The notes beneath the pieces were generated by a model. The model made no database searches. It worked only from the letters and a program-made list of their open reading frames with translations, and had not been told where the DNA came from. This document shows, in pieces, positions 1 to 7,846 of a stretch of 15,516 nucleotides of DNA. Each line of letters starts with the position of its first letter. The stretch's first letter is position 1. The DNA is from an uncultured Methanomassiliicoccales archaeon (GTDB lineage: Archaea > Thermoplasmatota > Thermoplasmata > SG8-5): contig CALKWP010000024.1 in the NCBI GenBank assembly GCA_938004075.1, forward strand, positions 1-15,516. Reading direction: 5' to 3'. The position numbers and the translations under genes were made by a program.

Positions 1-46
1 AGATGGTGATTCGTGACTGGAGTTCAGACGTGTGCTCTTCCGATCT
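1..46 (+). other. Illumina TruSeq index adapter (library artefact)
   Basis: The 34 bases at 13-46 match the standard TruSeq read-2/index adapter exactly. They are preceded by an 8-base index (5-12, ggtgattc) and the end of the P7 arm (agat, 1-4). This is library sequence, not genome. The first genomic base is about 47. A plus-strand reading frame that appears to begin at 32 starts inside the adapter, so its apparent start codon and first five residues are artefacts. Confidence 0.98.
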
Positions 47-603
47 GTTCGCGGCTATCCGCTGGAGTTTGCTGAGGTCGCGTCCATGTCCATGGAACTG
101 CTGGCAAGGCCTTACTGGGACATCGTCTACAAGGAGGAGGACCGCAAGAGGATTGGCATCGAGCAGCTGGAGGACCTTCTGAAGTTCCTGCCTTTCATGG
201 CCATGCTGGACGAGTTCCAGGACTGGGTTATGTCGCGCCGGAAGGCGCGGACTCGAAAGCTCGTGCAAAGTACTGGAAGAAGCTGTTCGCCAAGTACATG
301 CCATACGTGGATTACTCCGGACTGGAGGAGTTCCAGGGCATCGGCTGGCAGTACCTTCACGTCTATGAAGTGCCGCTTTATTATGTCGAGTACGGCATAG
401 CCCAGGTAGGCGCAATGCAGGTCTTCGTGAACTCGCTTCATGATTACAAGAAGGCAGTAAAGGAATACAAGCACGCCCTGACACTGGGAACCACTGTCAG
501 CCTGCCCGAGCTGTTCGAGGCCGCAGGCGTGAAGTTCGTGCTGAAGAACCCTGAAGTGCTGGAGCGGGTAACAAAGGAGATATCAAAGTTAATAGACCTT
601 TGA
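47..603 (+). CDS. pepF: Oligoendopeptidase F (peptidase family M3), C-terminal fragment with a frameshift
   Basis: This is a cytosolic zinc metallopeptidase that degrades oligopeptides. Only the last ~185 residues are present, of roughly 560-600 in the family; the N-terminus and the HExxH zinc motif lie off the contig. What remains is diagnostic. PLEFAEVASMSMELL (about 59-103) carries the Glu (codon 74-76) that serves as third zinc ligand in M3 enzymes. WQYLHVYEVPLYYVEYGIAQ (about 346-405) matches the Tyr-rich substrate-binding segment near the C-terminus. The two parts are in different frames. Reading in frame from 47 gives DEFQDWV up to 229; adding one base near 228-230 (tt to ttt) restores DWVYVAPEGADSKARAKYW and joins directly to the second part, which ends at TGA 601-603. 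The break is probably a sequencing or assembly error, because it lies near an adapter-bearing, low-coverage end, but a true mutation cannot be excluded. Confidence 0.9.
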
Positions 604-604
604 G

Positions 605-1468
605 TTACTCGACAACGATTGCCACGTTCGACCTTATCGGCGCCCCTGACGCCTCCGCAACCGGCTCGCATTTCGTCCTCATCAGGTAAGCCAGCGGCCT
701 GTAATCTGTCTCGGTGAGGCATTCGAAATTCCCCATCCCCTTGGAGATGATGAAATCGGCATTCTCAAGCGCCTGCCTCAGTTCATCGGTCATGTTCCAG
801 AACGGGAATCCGACCGCGAACCCGCCTGTTGTGATGATCCTGTCAACCTGCCTGTCCAGGCCAAGGGCGATGGCATCCGGCAATGTAACGTCGGTGAGTA
901 TGGGCTCGCCTTTGACAATCATTGTGAGACTGACATCGAACTTCTTCAGCTGCTCTATCAGGAGCTGGTCAAAGAGGATTTCGCCCATGTTATCCGGCAT
1001 GAAAATGACATTCTCCGCCTTTTCCAGTATATCCTTCATCCGGGGTGTGTGGTCCACTGCCAGGCCCTCTCTCAGCAGCTCCTCGAAATGGCCGAGCAGG
1101 TATCCGGGCTCGTCCAGCTTCTTGTCTATGCCGTAATCCAGGACATTGCCCACGATGCTGCACAAAACAGCGGCCCTGAATGGGTCATCTGAAGATTCCA
1201 CAAAATTCCTGGCCCTGGGCATCAGCTCGGCAGCCTGGGCATTGCTCTTCTCCTTGAGTTTGGCATAGGGGTCGGTTCCCAGCATCTCGTAGGCCTTAGC
1301 ATGGACCTTTGTTGCGCAGCCGGATGATGTTACTCCGGGGCAAATGTTTTCAGCCAGGACCTTGGTGCATTCCGTAATGACCTCCATCTCGCGGGACGGG
1401 TCGACCTCGTTTATCTCCATGAGAATTCTGCGGGTTATGCATGGTACGCATTGAGCACGCATTTTCAT
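605..1468 (-). CDS. DUF89/ARMT1-like metal-dependent phosphatase
   Basis: A 287-residue archaeal DUF89 protein. Members of the family are Mn/Co/Ni-dependent phosphatases thought to remove damaged or surplus phosphometabolites; the substrate here is unknown. Visible marks are the N-terminal CxxC (C7, C10, in AQCVPCITRR), the metal-site motif PDNMGEILFD (D159, N160, E163), ILTDVT with D193, and SKGMGNFE towards the C-terminus. The D-N-(about 34)-D arrangement matches the metal ligands of human ARMT1. The frame stays open upstream to 1567, overlapping nrdJ, but I chose ATG 1468 because the CxxC then sits where archaeal homologues have it. ATG 1462 is also possible. The gene lies 43 nt downstream of nrdJ and has a TATA-like box about 25 nt before the start, so it may be read both from nrdJ and as its own near-leaderless mRNA. 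Confidence 0.88.
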   Translation of the reverse strand: MKMRAQCVPCITRRILMEINEVDPSREMEVITECTKVLAENICPGVTSSGCATKVHAKAYEMLGTDPYAKLKEKSNAQAAELMPRARNFVESSDDPFRAAVLCSIVGNVLDYGIDKKLDEPGYLLGHFEELLREGLAVDHTPRMKDILEKAENVIFMPDNMGEILFDQLLIEQLKKFDVSLTMIVKGEPILTDVTLPDAIALGLDRQVDRIITTGGFAVGFPFWNMTDELRQALENADFIISKGMGNFECLTETDYRPLAYLMRTKCEPVAEASGAPIRSNVAIVVE

Positions 1469-1488
1469 GGTTCTGCGGAAGCCGTGAA

Positions 1489-1503
1489 GGTTAATAATGT
1501 TTG
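1489..1503 (-). promoter_or_regulatory. BRE/TATA-like promoter for the DUF89 gene
   Basis: On the minus strand this reads CAAACATTATTAACC. Its TATA-like core lies about 22-30 nt upstream of the ATG at 1468, which would put the transcription start at or just before the start codon (near-leaderless mRNA, common in archaea). The same 15-mer with one change occurs upstream of nrdJ (3985-3999), and a related one precedes aIF1A (6677-6689). Confidence 0.55.
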
Positions 1504-1511
1504 TCCAGATA

Positions 1512-3740
1512 TCAGCATTTAGAGAATCCGCACGCCCTGCAGACGAGACAGCCTTCCGCGAACTCAACTGGCGCGCCGCACTCGGGGCATTCCGGACGGA
1601 ACCCCCTGTCCAGCTTGCTCATCTCCTTTATCTTCTGGCCCTGCATCTCCAGGTGCGCCTGCAATGCCTTGCCTATGGCGTCGGGGCAAGAGTATATCTT
1701 CTCCTTGCCCAGCATCATCTCGGGGCAGCGTATTCCCTTTAGCTGTTCGAGGATTGCGACCGGGTCTATCCCCGACCTCAGGGCGAGGGAAATCAACCGG
1801 CCAATCGCCTCGGTCTGGCTGGCCGCGCAGCCGCCGGTCTTTCCCATCCTGGCGAAGAGCTCGAACAGGTTCTTGTTGTCCTCGTTTATCGTGACATAAA
1901 GATAGCCGCAGCCCGTGGACATGCGGTGGGTCGCGCCCTGGGTCACAAGGGGCCTGGCCCTTGGCCGCAATTTGCCGTTCTCGTCGAACAGCTGGGCATC
2001 GAAAAGCTTTGTCTGGAGCGCGACAGGTTCCGCCTTCTCTTTCTTTCCCCCGGATTCAAGGACCTGGGTGCCGCGGCAACCATCGCGATATACTGTTATG
2101 CCCTTGCAGCCGGTCTCGTATGCCAGGAGATAAATTTTGGCTATTTCCTCTTTTGTGGCGTTGTTGTTGAGATTGACTGTTTTTGACACCGCATTATCAG
2201 TGAATTTCTGGAAGGCGGCCTGCATGCGAACATGGCCCTCTGGGGTTATCTCATGGGCGGTGCTGAACAGCGCTTTCAGGTCATTGGGGAAGCCCGGAAC
2301 GACGGACACCGAACCGGAGGCGACAACGGCCTTCTCCAGCTCATCCGTGTAGAGGCCTCTATCCCTGCAGACCTGCTCGAAATGCGGATTCACGTAGTGC
2401 AATTCATCATTGTCCATGACGCGTTTCACGTAGGCGATGGAGTAAATCGGCTCTATGCCGCCAGAGCAATCCGCCAGCATTGACAATGTGCCGGTAGGCG
2501 CAATCGTTGTGACCGTGGCGTTCCTGATTGGCTTGCCCTTGGCATATACGGACCTCTTGAAATTGGGGAATGGCCCGCGCTCTTTGGCCAGGTCCTCGGA
2601 TGCCTTGCGGCCCTTCTCCTGGATGAATTTCATCAGCTTTTCCGCGAACTCGTAGGCCTGAGGGGATTCGTAAGGTATCCCGAGCTGGATGAGCATATCC
2701 GCCCAGCCCATTATGCCGAGGCCGATCTTCCTGTTGGAGAGAGTTGTCTCTGAAATCTCGGGAAGCGGGTACTTGTTCATGTCGATGACATCGTCCAGGA
2801 ATCTGACTGCGAGCCTGGTGGTGGCTTCCAGCTTTTTCCAGTCCACCTTGCCTCTGACCACCATGTTGCTGAGGTTTATCGAGCCCAGGTTGCAGGATTC
2901 GAACGGGAGGAGCGGCTGCTCTCCGCAGGGATTCGTGCTCTCAATCTCCCCCACCTTCGGCGTCGGATTGCCTGCATTGATCTTGTCGATGAATATCATT
3001 CCCGGGTCGCCGGTCTTCCATGCCAGGCTGACGATATGATCGAAGAGTTCCTTGGCGTTTGCCTTGTCGTGGACCTTGCCGGTGCGCGGGTTGATGAGTT
3101 CGTAGTCCTGGCCCTTGACTACCGCGCTCATGAATTTGTCCGTGGCGGCAACCGAGATATTGAAATTGGTGAGAACAGTGAGGTCCTCCTTGCAGCCCAC
3201 GAAATCCTTTATATCTGGATGGTCAACGCGAAGGATGCCCATGTTGGCGCCTCTGCGGGTGCCGCCCTGCTTTATCGCCTCGGTCGCGGCATTGAATACT
3301 TTCATGAAAGATACCGGGCCGCTGCTGACCCCTTTCGTTGAATGTACTGCGTCGTTCCTGGGCCTCAATCTGGAGAATGAGAAACCGGTGCCGCCGCCGC
3401 TCTTGTGAATCATTGCGGCGTTCTTCAGCGCATCGAATATGCTCTCCATCGAATCCCCGATGGGCAGAACGAAGCATGCGGATAATTGCTGGATATCCTT
3501 GCCGGCATTCATGAGCGTGGGCGAGTTGGGCAGGAAATCAAGCGAAGTCATGAGTTTGAAGAATTCATCCTCGACGGCTTTTACTTGCTTCTTGTCTTTG
3601 CCGTATTTGGCCTCTGCCGAGGCAATGTTCCTGGCCACTCTCCTGAAAAAACCTTCCGGCGTCTCTTTCAGATTTCCCGCATCGTCCTTCGACAGGTAGC
3701 GGCGTTCAAGCACGGCTAAAGCGTTCTCGCTGAGCTTCAT
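1512..3740 (-). CDS. nrdJ: Adenosylcobalamin-dependent ribonucleotide reductase, class II
   Basis: Reduces ribonucleotides (diphosphates in this subfamily) to deoxyribonucleotides using a radical generated from adenosylcobalamin; oxygen is not needed. It has 742 residues from ATG 3740, which follows a GGAGAGG ribosome-binding site; a TTG 14 codons upstream (3782) is less likely. Key residues are visible. The redox pair is C89 (SACFVLP) and C283 (FESCNLGS). The thiyl-radical Cys C272 sits with N270 and E274 in NPCGEQPLLP. C272 and C283 are 11 apart, as in the Thermotoga enzyme. The phosphate-binding segment is APTGTLSMLADCSGG. A TSCPD domain follows (about 610-690, with TGCGYLYVTIN and GGCAASQTEAIGRLISLALRSG). 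The last 25 residues hold six cysteines (CPEC...C..C..C....C), a zinc-ribbon or redox tail that re-reduces the active site. The gene appears complete. Confidence 0.97.
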   Translation of the reverse strand: MKLSENALAVLERRYLSKDDAGNLKETPEGFFRRVARNIASAEAKYGKDKKQVKAVEDEFFKLMTSLDFLPNSPTLMNAGKDIQQLSACFVLPIGDSMESIFDALKNAAMIHKSGGGTGFSFSRLRPRNDAVHSTKGVSSGPVSFMKVFNAATEAIKQGGTRRGANMGILRVDHPDIKDFVGCKEDLTVLTNFNISVAATDKFMSAVVKGQDYELINPRTGKVHDKANAKELFDHIVSLAWKTGDPGMIFIDKINAGNPTPKVGEIESTNPCGEQPLLPFESCNLGSINLSNMVVRGKVDWKKLEATTRLAVRFLDDVIDMNKYPLPEISETTLSNRKIGLGIMGWADMLIQLGIPYESPQAYEFAEKLMKFIQEKGRKASEDLAKERGPFPNFKRSVYAKGKPIRNATVTTIAPTGTLSMLADCSGGIEPIYSIAYVKRVMDNDELHYVNPHFEQVCRDRGLYTDELEKAVVASGSVSVVPGFPNDLKALFSTAHEITPEGHVRMQAAFQKFTDNAVSKTVNLNNNATKEEIAKIYLLAYETGCKGITVYRDGCRGTQVLESGGKKEKAEPVALQTKLFDAQLFDENGKLRPRARPLVTQGATHRMSTGCGYLYVTINEDNKNLFELFARMGKTGGCAASQTEAIGRLISLALRSGIDPVAILEQLKGIRCPEMMLGKEKIYSCPDAIGKALQAHLEMQGQKIKEMSKLDRGFRPECPECGAPVEFAEGCLVCRACGFSKC

Positions 3741-3865
3741 GGTATCCTCTCCGGGGAAAATGGGAATCCGACTGGCTGGCAACGAAAGGAAATGCGTCTA
3801 TTCTTCCCCGATGTCTTTCGAACCGGGCCATATCGCAAGCGTCGCAAGGCCATAGGCGCGGCCAT
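3737..3865 (-). CDS. Possible 42-residue leader ORF overlapping nrdJ
   Basis: A short ORF on the minus strand runs from ATG 3865 to TGA 3737-3739. The TGA overlaps the nrdJ ATG as ATGA, the usual geometry for translational coupling. A GGAGGA lies 10 nt before its start. The product is basic and Arg-rich (begins MAAPMALRRLRYGPVRK). I recognise no family. It could equally be chance: the stretch is short, nrdJ has its own ribosome-binding site, and no homologue can be checked here. It is recorded because it would give nrdJ a translated leader. Confidence 0.22.
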   Translation of the reverse strand: MAAPMALRRLRYGPVRKTSGKNRRISFRCQPVGFPFSPERIP

Positions 3866-3984
3866 GCAACGGAAATCCTCCGAACATAGTTCACAGGTCA
3901 GTGCGGGCGCGAACGAGTGAAAGCATGACCTTGAACGGGTTATTTACGGGCATCCCAATCCCTTGCGACAGGGAATAATCTGCG

Positions 3985-3999
3985 GGTTAATAAGGTTTG
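3985..3999 (-). promoter_or_regulatory. BRE/TATA-like promoter upstream of nrdJ
   Basis: Reads CAAACCTTATTAACC on the minus strand, one base different from the box before the DUF89 gene. The predicted transcription start is near 3960, leaving a long leader before nrdJ at 3740. A weaker alternative with a shorter leader may exist, but I saw no better TATA box between this site and nrdJ. Confidence 0.4.
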
Positions 4000-4065
4000 C
4001 CCGGAATGCATGGCCAGATAACGGCCAGTTCATTGTCTTTTTGCATGTTTTTAAAGATTGAAAAG

Positions 4066-4074
4066 TTATAAATA
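4066..4074 (+). promoter_or_regulatory. Archaeal TATA box for the secreted peptidase gene
   Basis: TTATAAATA, preceded by a purine-rich BRE-like stretch (gaaaag). It lies about 52-60 nt upstream of the TTG start at 4126, so transcription should start near 4095-4100 and leave a leader of 25-30 nt that contains the AGGGG ribosome-binding site (4111-4115). This is the clearest promoter in the window. Confidence 0.75.
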
Positions 4075-4125
4075 TAGCGCGACACATACAATCGAACATC
4101 AGGGAAAAACAGGGGTTGAAATTGA

Positions 4126-6660
4126 TTGATTAAGCAAATCTCCGCGATTTTACTGAGCGCAGCGTTGCTGAGTTCATTTATTATCATCGTCGGAAACGCC
4201 AGCGGAGGGGAGGGCGTTGCCATGAATGAAATCGCCAGGGAGAAAGGGCTGGGCGGCCTCTGGAATCCAAGGGGGCCAAAGGAAAGCGAGACCTGTCATA
4301 TCATCTCCCCCGAATCGCTGCTTCGCGACAGCCCGAGGCCACTGCCGAGCGCGAGTGACAACTCTGCAGGGCTCCCTCCGGTCGGAAATCAGCGCTGGCA
4401 GGGTTCCTGCACCGCCTGGGCCATCGGATATTACCATGCCACATACATAGAGAACAGGGAGGCGGCATTCGACCTGGAAGACCCGAGCAATCAGGTAAGC
4501 CCGGCATTCCTGTACAACATAGCCAACGGGGGAGACGATGGCGGCTCTTACATGGAGGATGTGGCTGATCTGCTGATATCCAACGGGGCCTGCAGCATGG
4601 CTGAAAAGCCGTACAACCCTTCCGATGATTACACATGGCCCACCGAGGATTGGATGTGGGTGTCCGGGATGAAGCGCAGGGCGGCGAGCCAGAACTGGCT
4701 GGACATGGCGCAGGCATGGGGGATGGACGCTCTCAAAGCCCATCTCGCCGCCGGGAACACCGCCACCACGGGAATTGATGTCTGGGGCAACTTTGACGAC
4801 ATCGGAAGCTACAACTACACCTATTGCTCGAGCGAAAGAACGGGCATAAACCGCGGAGGCCACATCGTCACGATCTGCGGCTACGATGATGACAAGCCCA
4901 CGGCGGATGGATATGGCGCGCTGAGAATGGTAAACTCCTGGGGGACCGACTGGGGCCAGTCCGGTTACTGGTGGATGTCATATGAGGCCGCGGTGGACGG
5001 GTTGATCTGCTACGGTTGGGCCATGTACCTGGAGAGCCTGATCGACTATGCCCCGACGATGGTGACCAAGGTTCAGATAGACCATGAAGAGCGTGGCAAC
5101 ATCATTCGGAACGAAGGCATCGGGATCTCCCTGAAAGAGGATGGAGTTGATGTGTGGGATAAATCTTTTCTTTCATGTTACTGGATTGAAGCATGGTACG
5201 GAGCAGGCACTCAGTTGCACCCATTTCCAACAGGAAGAATGGCGTTCGACATCTCGGAGGCGTTGGCATTCATGAACCCCGCAGGAGAGCATCAGTTCAC
5301 ATTCTCGATGACCAACCAGGAAGGGCTGGAAGGGGTGTTATCGAGCTTCGAGGTCATCAATGCGGAATGGTGGGAGGGCGGCGTATCCTGGGACGCGCCT
5401 TTGGCCATAGCAGTTTATTCCACGAGCCAGGCTGAGGCATGGGTCTATCCAGATTGGTTCATCCACCTGCCGATCAGAGTGAACGGGGATGAGGATTTTG
5501 AACACAGGGCCATCGGCGAATTCTGGAATGGAGACGGCAGCCATGAGGAACCATTCATGATACCCGGCTATTACATCTACGGCGAGAATTACGGGTATTG
5601 CATTTACGTTGGAAACACTACCCATGAGTTCACTATCAGAGATTGCTGGCTTGATTCCGCGAGCAGTGATGAATGGTCAGATTACCATGCAGACTCCGGC
5701 ATCAACCTCCATTCGGTACAGGCCGCGAGGCTGGAACAGAACAGTGCCACTGCCAACCGTATAGGGATATACAGCACTGGCTCAAGCGATATTCTTGCGG
5801 AAGGCAATGAAGCGGATGCCAATAACTTCGGCATACTGGTTGCTGCCAGTGAGAATACCGTGCTCCGCGGCAACAACGTAACGGGCAGCACCGATTACGG
5901 CATCTGCATCGAGGCGTCCAGCAATGTATCCATATATCACAACAATCTCATTGACAATATTATACAGGGTTATGATGACACAGGCCTCAATTCCTGGGAT
6001 AATGGGTATCCGTTCGGAGGGAATTACTGGTCCGATTATTCCGGAACCGATGGCTTCTCCGGCCCAGCCCAGGACCAGCCCGGCTCTGACGGCCTCGGCG
6101 ATACACCATACACATTTTCCAGCAACCAGGATAATTATCCGCTGATGTCTCCCTCGACCCTGCCCATACTTGCAGAGTTCGAGATTGGATTAATTCAGGG
6201 CTGGAATCTCATATCCATACCACTTGGAATGGCTGACGCATCCGTGGAGAGTGTTTTTTCATCAATTGCCGGAAAATGGGATGTGGCCAAGTGCTTTGAT
6301 GGTGCTTCAAAGACATGGGAGACCTACCGGATCGGAGGCGCACAGGCATTCACTGATATGAATTGCGGAATGGGGGTCTGGCTCCATGCAACCGAGAATT
6401 GCACGCTTACGGTATCGGGGGAAGAACCTGCAACATCCAGCATCACTCTGTACGCAGGTTGGAACCTGGTCGGGTATCCCTCAATCACAGAGATAAGCGT
6501 TGGGGATGCGTTCTGGGGCACCGGTGCGGACCGGGTGGAGGTGTCCGACCCAGCATCGCCATATCTGATGAAAGAGGTCGGACCGGAGTTCTTGCTGAAG
6601 CCGGGAATGGGATTCTGGGTGAGGGTGCCGGCGGATGTTGAGTGGACAATCAACTCGTAA
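4126..6660 (+). CDS. Secreted papain-family (C1A) peptidase fused to NosD-like beta-helix and duplicated C-terminal module
   Basis: 844 residues starting at TTG 4126; the next Met would lose the signal peptide (residues 3-25: ISAILLSAALLSSFIIIVG, likely cut after NAS). The peptidase domain (about 80-300) has the papain set: oxyanion Gln89 and nucleophile Cys95 (NQRWQGSCTAWA, the same spacing of six as papain), His246 (RGGHIVTICGYDD) and Asn270 (MVNSWGTDWG). Residues about 310-480 are an unassigned beta-rich region. Residues 480-615 look like parallel beta-helix (PbH1/NosD) coils, with NNFGILVAASENTVLRGNN and YGICIEASSNVSIYHNN, followed by the NosD-like end motif GGNYWSDYSG...GLGDTPY...DNYPLM (632-674). 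The last part (690-840) holds two GWNL modules (GWNLISIP, GWNLVGYP). No C-terminal membrane anchor is seen, so the protein is probably released or bound by its repeats. An external protein- or peptide-degrading role is inferred. Confidence 0.9.
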   Translation: MIKQISAILLSAALLSSFIIIVGNASGGEGVAMNEIAREKGLGGLWNPRGPKESETCHIISPESLLRDSPRPLPSASDNSAGLPPVGNQRWQGSCTAWAIGYYHATYIENREAAFDLEDPSNQVSPAFLYNIANGGDDGGSYMEDVADLLISNGACSMAEKPYNPSDDYTWPTEDWMWVSGMKRRAASQNWLDMAQAWGMDALKAHLAAGNTATTGIDVWGNFDDIGSYNYTYCSSERTGINRGGHIVTICGYDDDKPTADGYGALRMVNSWGTDWGQSGYWWMSYEAAVDGLICYGWAMYLESLIDYAPTMVTKVQIDHEERGNIIRNEGIGISLKEDGVDVWDKSFLSCYWIEAWYGAGTQLHPFPTGRMAFDISEALAFMNPAGEHQFTFSMTNQEGLEGVLSSFEVINAEWWEGGVSWDAPLAIAVYSTSQAEAWVYPDWFIHLPIRVNGDEDFEHRAIGEFWNGDGSHEEPFMIPGYYIYGENYGYCIYVGNTTHEFTIRDCWLDSASSDEWSDYHADSGINLHSVQAARLEQNSATANRIGIYSTGSSDILAEGNEADANNFGILVAASENTVLRGNNVTGSTDYGICIEASSNVSIYHNNLIDNIIQGYDDTGLNSWDNGYPFGGNYWSDYSGTDGFSGPAQDQPGSDGLGDTPYTFSSNQDNYPLMSPSTLPILAEFEIGLIQGWNLISIPLGMADASVESVFSSIAGKWDVAKCFDGASKTWETYRIGGAQAFTDMNCGMGVWLHATENCTLTVSGEEPATSSITLYAGWNLVGYPSITEISVGDAFWGTGADRVEVSDPASPYLMKEVGPEFLLKPGMGFWVRVPADVEWTINS

Positions 6661-6676
6661 TCCATCTTGGCATCCA

Positions 6677-6689
6677 CAAACTTTAATAT
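6677..6689 (+). promoter_or_regulatory. BRE/TATA-like promoter for the aIF1A-RIO1-KH cluster
   Basis: CAAACTTTAATAT has its TATA core centred about 34 nt before the aIF1A start codon, giving a very short leader of roughly 10 nt. The CAAAC just upstream of the TATA core is shared with the two minus-strand boxes at 1489-1503 and 3985-3999. Confidence 0.5.
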
Positions 6690-6719
6690 GACTCCAGCTT
6701 TCAGAGGCGTTGATAACAC

Positions 6720-7055
6720 ATGAGCCCTGATGACAACAAGCCCCCGGAAGGCCAGGACGATGGTGGCCGCGCGCCGCTGCCAAAAGAGTACAAGCGCGAG
6801 ATGTTCGCGATAGCTGACCAGCTGCTAGGCGCATCCAAGATCAAGGTCATGTGCGCGGATGGAAAATCACGCATCGGCCGCATCCCGGGAAAGCTGAAGA
6901 AGCGCATGTGGATACGCGAGGGCGATCTTCTCATCATCAGACCCTGGGAATTGGGCGGGGATGAAAAGGCAGATATAATTTTCAGATACACGCGGACGCA
7001 GGCGACAAGCCTGGCCAGGCGCAGAATGCTCCCCGATGTTATCAATATATTCTGA
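6720..7055 (+). CDS. eif1a: Translation initiation factor aIF1A
   Basis: 111-residue archaeal homologue of eIF1A, an OB-fold protein that binds the A-site region of the small ribosomal subunit and helps scanning and start-site selection. The core is easily recognised: QLLGASKIKVMCADGKSRIG, then RIPGKLKKRMWIREGDLLIIRPW, then DEKADIIFRYTRTQ. About 20 acidic or polar residues precede the fold, as in many archaeal members. The start ATG 6720 sits about 30 nt after a TATA-like box. RIO1 follows after 14 nt and the KH gene after that, so all three are probably one transcript, a conserved archaeal arrangement for ribosome production. Confidence 0.95.
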   Translation: MSPDDNKPPEGQDDGGRAPLPKEYKREMFAIADQLLGASKIKVMCADGKSRIGRIPGKLKKRMWIREGDLLIIRPWELGGDEKADIIFRYTRTQATSLARRRMLPDVINIF

Positions 7056-7069
7056 TCGCTGGGAGAATC

Positions 7070-7846
7070 ATGCGCGTCGACGACAAGCTTCTGAGGGACC
7101 TTGATTCCAAGATACTGGCATACAAAGAACGGGACAAGGGAACCGACCATCGCAAAACTTACGATGAGGTTTTTGACAGGGACACGCTGATGCTCATATA
7201 CGACCTCATGACCAACGAGGTGTTCGACACCCTGGACTTTCCCATAGCCACCGGAAAGGAGGGGAACGTCTTCAGGGCCACAACGCATGACGGGGAATAC
7301 CTGGCGGTCAAGATATACCGGATGTCGAACTCCACTTTCAACAACATTCAGAAGTACATCGCAGGAGATGAGCGATTCAGGAATCTGGGCAAGAACCGGA
7401 GGCGGACCATCCATACATGGGCACAGAAGGAATACCGCAACCTGGAGAGGATGCACGTCGAGGGAATCCGGGTTCCCAGGCCAGTGGTGTGCACCAAGAA
7501 TATCATTGTCATGGAATTCATCGGCACCGACGGAACCCCGGCGCCGCATCTCAGGGAATTCACGGAGATGGATAACCCGCAGGAAATATTCGATAACCTG
7601 CTGGCACAGATGAAATTAATTCACAGCAAGGCCAAGTTGGTTCACTCGGATTTCTCCGAGTACAACATTCTGATGCTTGAGGGCGAGCCAATAATCATAG
7701 ACGTTGGCCAGGCGGTGCTGCTCACCCATCCAAACTCGATGGAATTCCTTGTCCGGGACGTTAAAAACCTGGCAAGGTATTTCAGGAAGTTCGGCTTATC
7801 TCTCGATGAGAATGAGATAATGAAATCCATCACCGGGGGGCTTTGA
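7070..7846 (+). CDS. rio1: RIO1-type atypical serine/threonine kinase
   Basis: 258 residues. RIO kinases/ATPases act in the final maturation of the small ribosomal subunit. All catalytic elements are visible: the nucleotide-binding loop ATGKEGNVFRA (60-70), ATP lysine K81 (LAVKIYR), the RIO1 flexible-loop signature after it (KYIAGDERFR...RRRTIHTWAQKEYRNL), catalytic D194 with N199 (HSDFSEYN), and metal-binding D211 (IIDVGQAV). The length and the HPNSMEFLVRDVKNLARYF C-terminal helix region fit archaeal RIO1 rather than RIO2, and no RIO2 winged helix is seen at the N-terminus. A GGGAG lies just before ATG 7070. Its stop codon directly abuts the start of the KH gene, which indicates coupled translation. 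Confidence 0.96.
   Translation: MRVDDKLLRDLDSKILAYKERDKGTDHRKTYDEVFDRDTLMLIYDLMTNEVFDTLDFPIATGKEGNVFRATTHDGEYLAVKIYRMSNSTFNNIQKYIAGDERFRNLGKNRRRTIHTWAQKEYRNLERMHVEGIRVPRPVVCTKNIIVMEFIGTDGTPAPHLREFTEMDNPQEIFDNLLAQMKLIHSKAKLVHSDFSEYNILMLEGEPIIIDVGQAVLLTHPNSMEFLVRDVKNLARYFRKFGLSLDENEIMKSITGGL

Larger units (their letters stand above)
3741..4125. other. Divergent intergenic region between nrdJ and the secreted peptidase gene
   Basis: About 385 bp separate the two divergent genes. It holds the nrdJ ribosome-binding site (minus strand, just upstream of 3740), the possible 42-residue leader ORF, a minus-strand promoter-like box at 3985-3999, and a strong plus-strand TATA box at 4066-4074. If the minus-strand box at 3985-3999 drives nrdJ, the 5' leader is about 220 nt, long for an archaeal mRNA. 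I saw no cobalamin-riboswitch signature in it. Confidence 0.6.

Noticed and set aside
3741..3782. Upstream TTG start adding 14 residues to NrdJ
   Set aside because: The ATG at 3740 has a GGAGAGG ribosome-binding site, and family N-termini begin MKLSENAL.
3741..3985. Cobalamin riboswitch ahead of the B12-dependent nrdJ
   Set aside because: No B12-box-like GCCACTG or matching fold was seen; such switches are rare in archaea.
4174..4863. Long antisense open frame within the papain-type gene (229 codons)
   Set aside because: The plus-strand frame carries the complete catalytic motifs; the antisense frame is a by-product of codon bias and has no recognisable domains.
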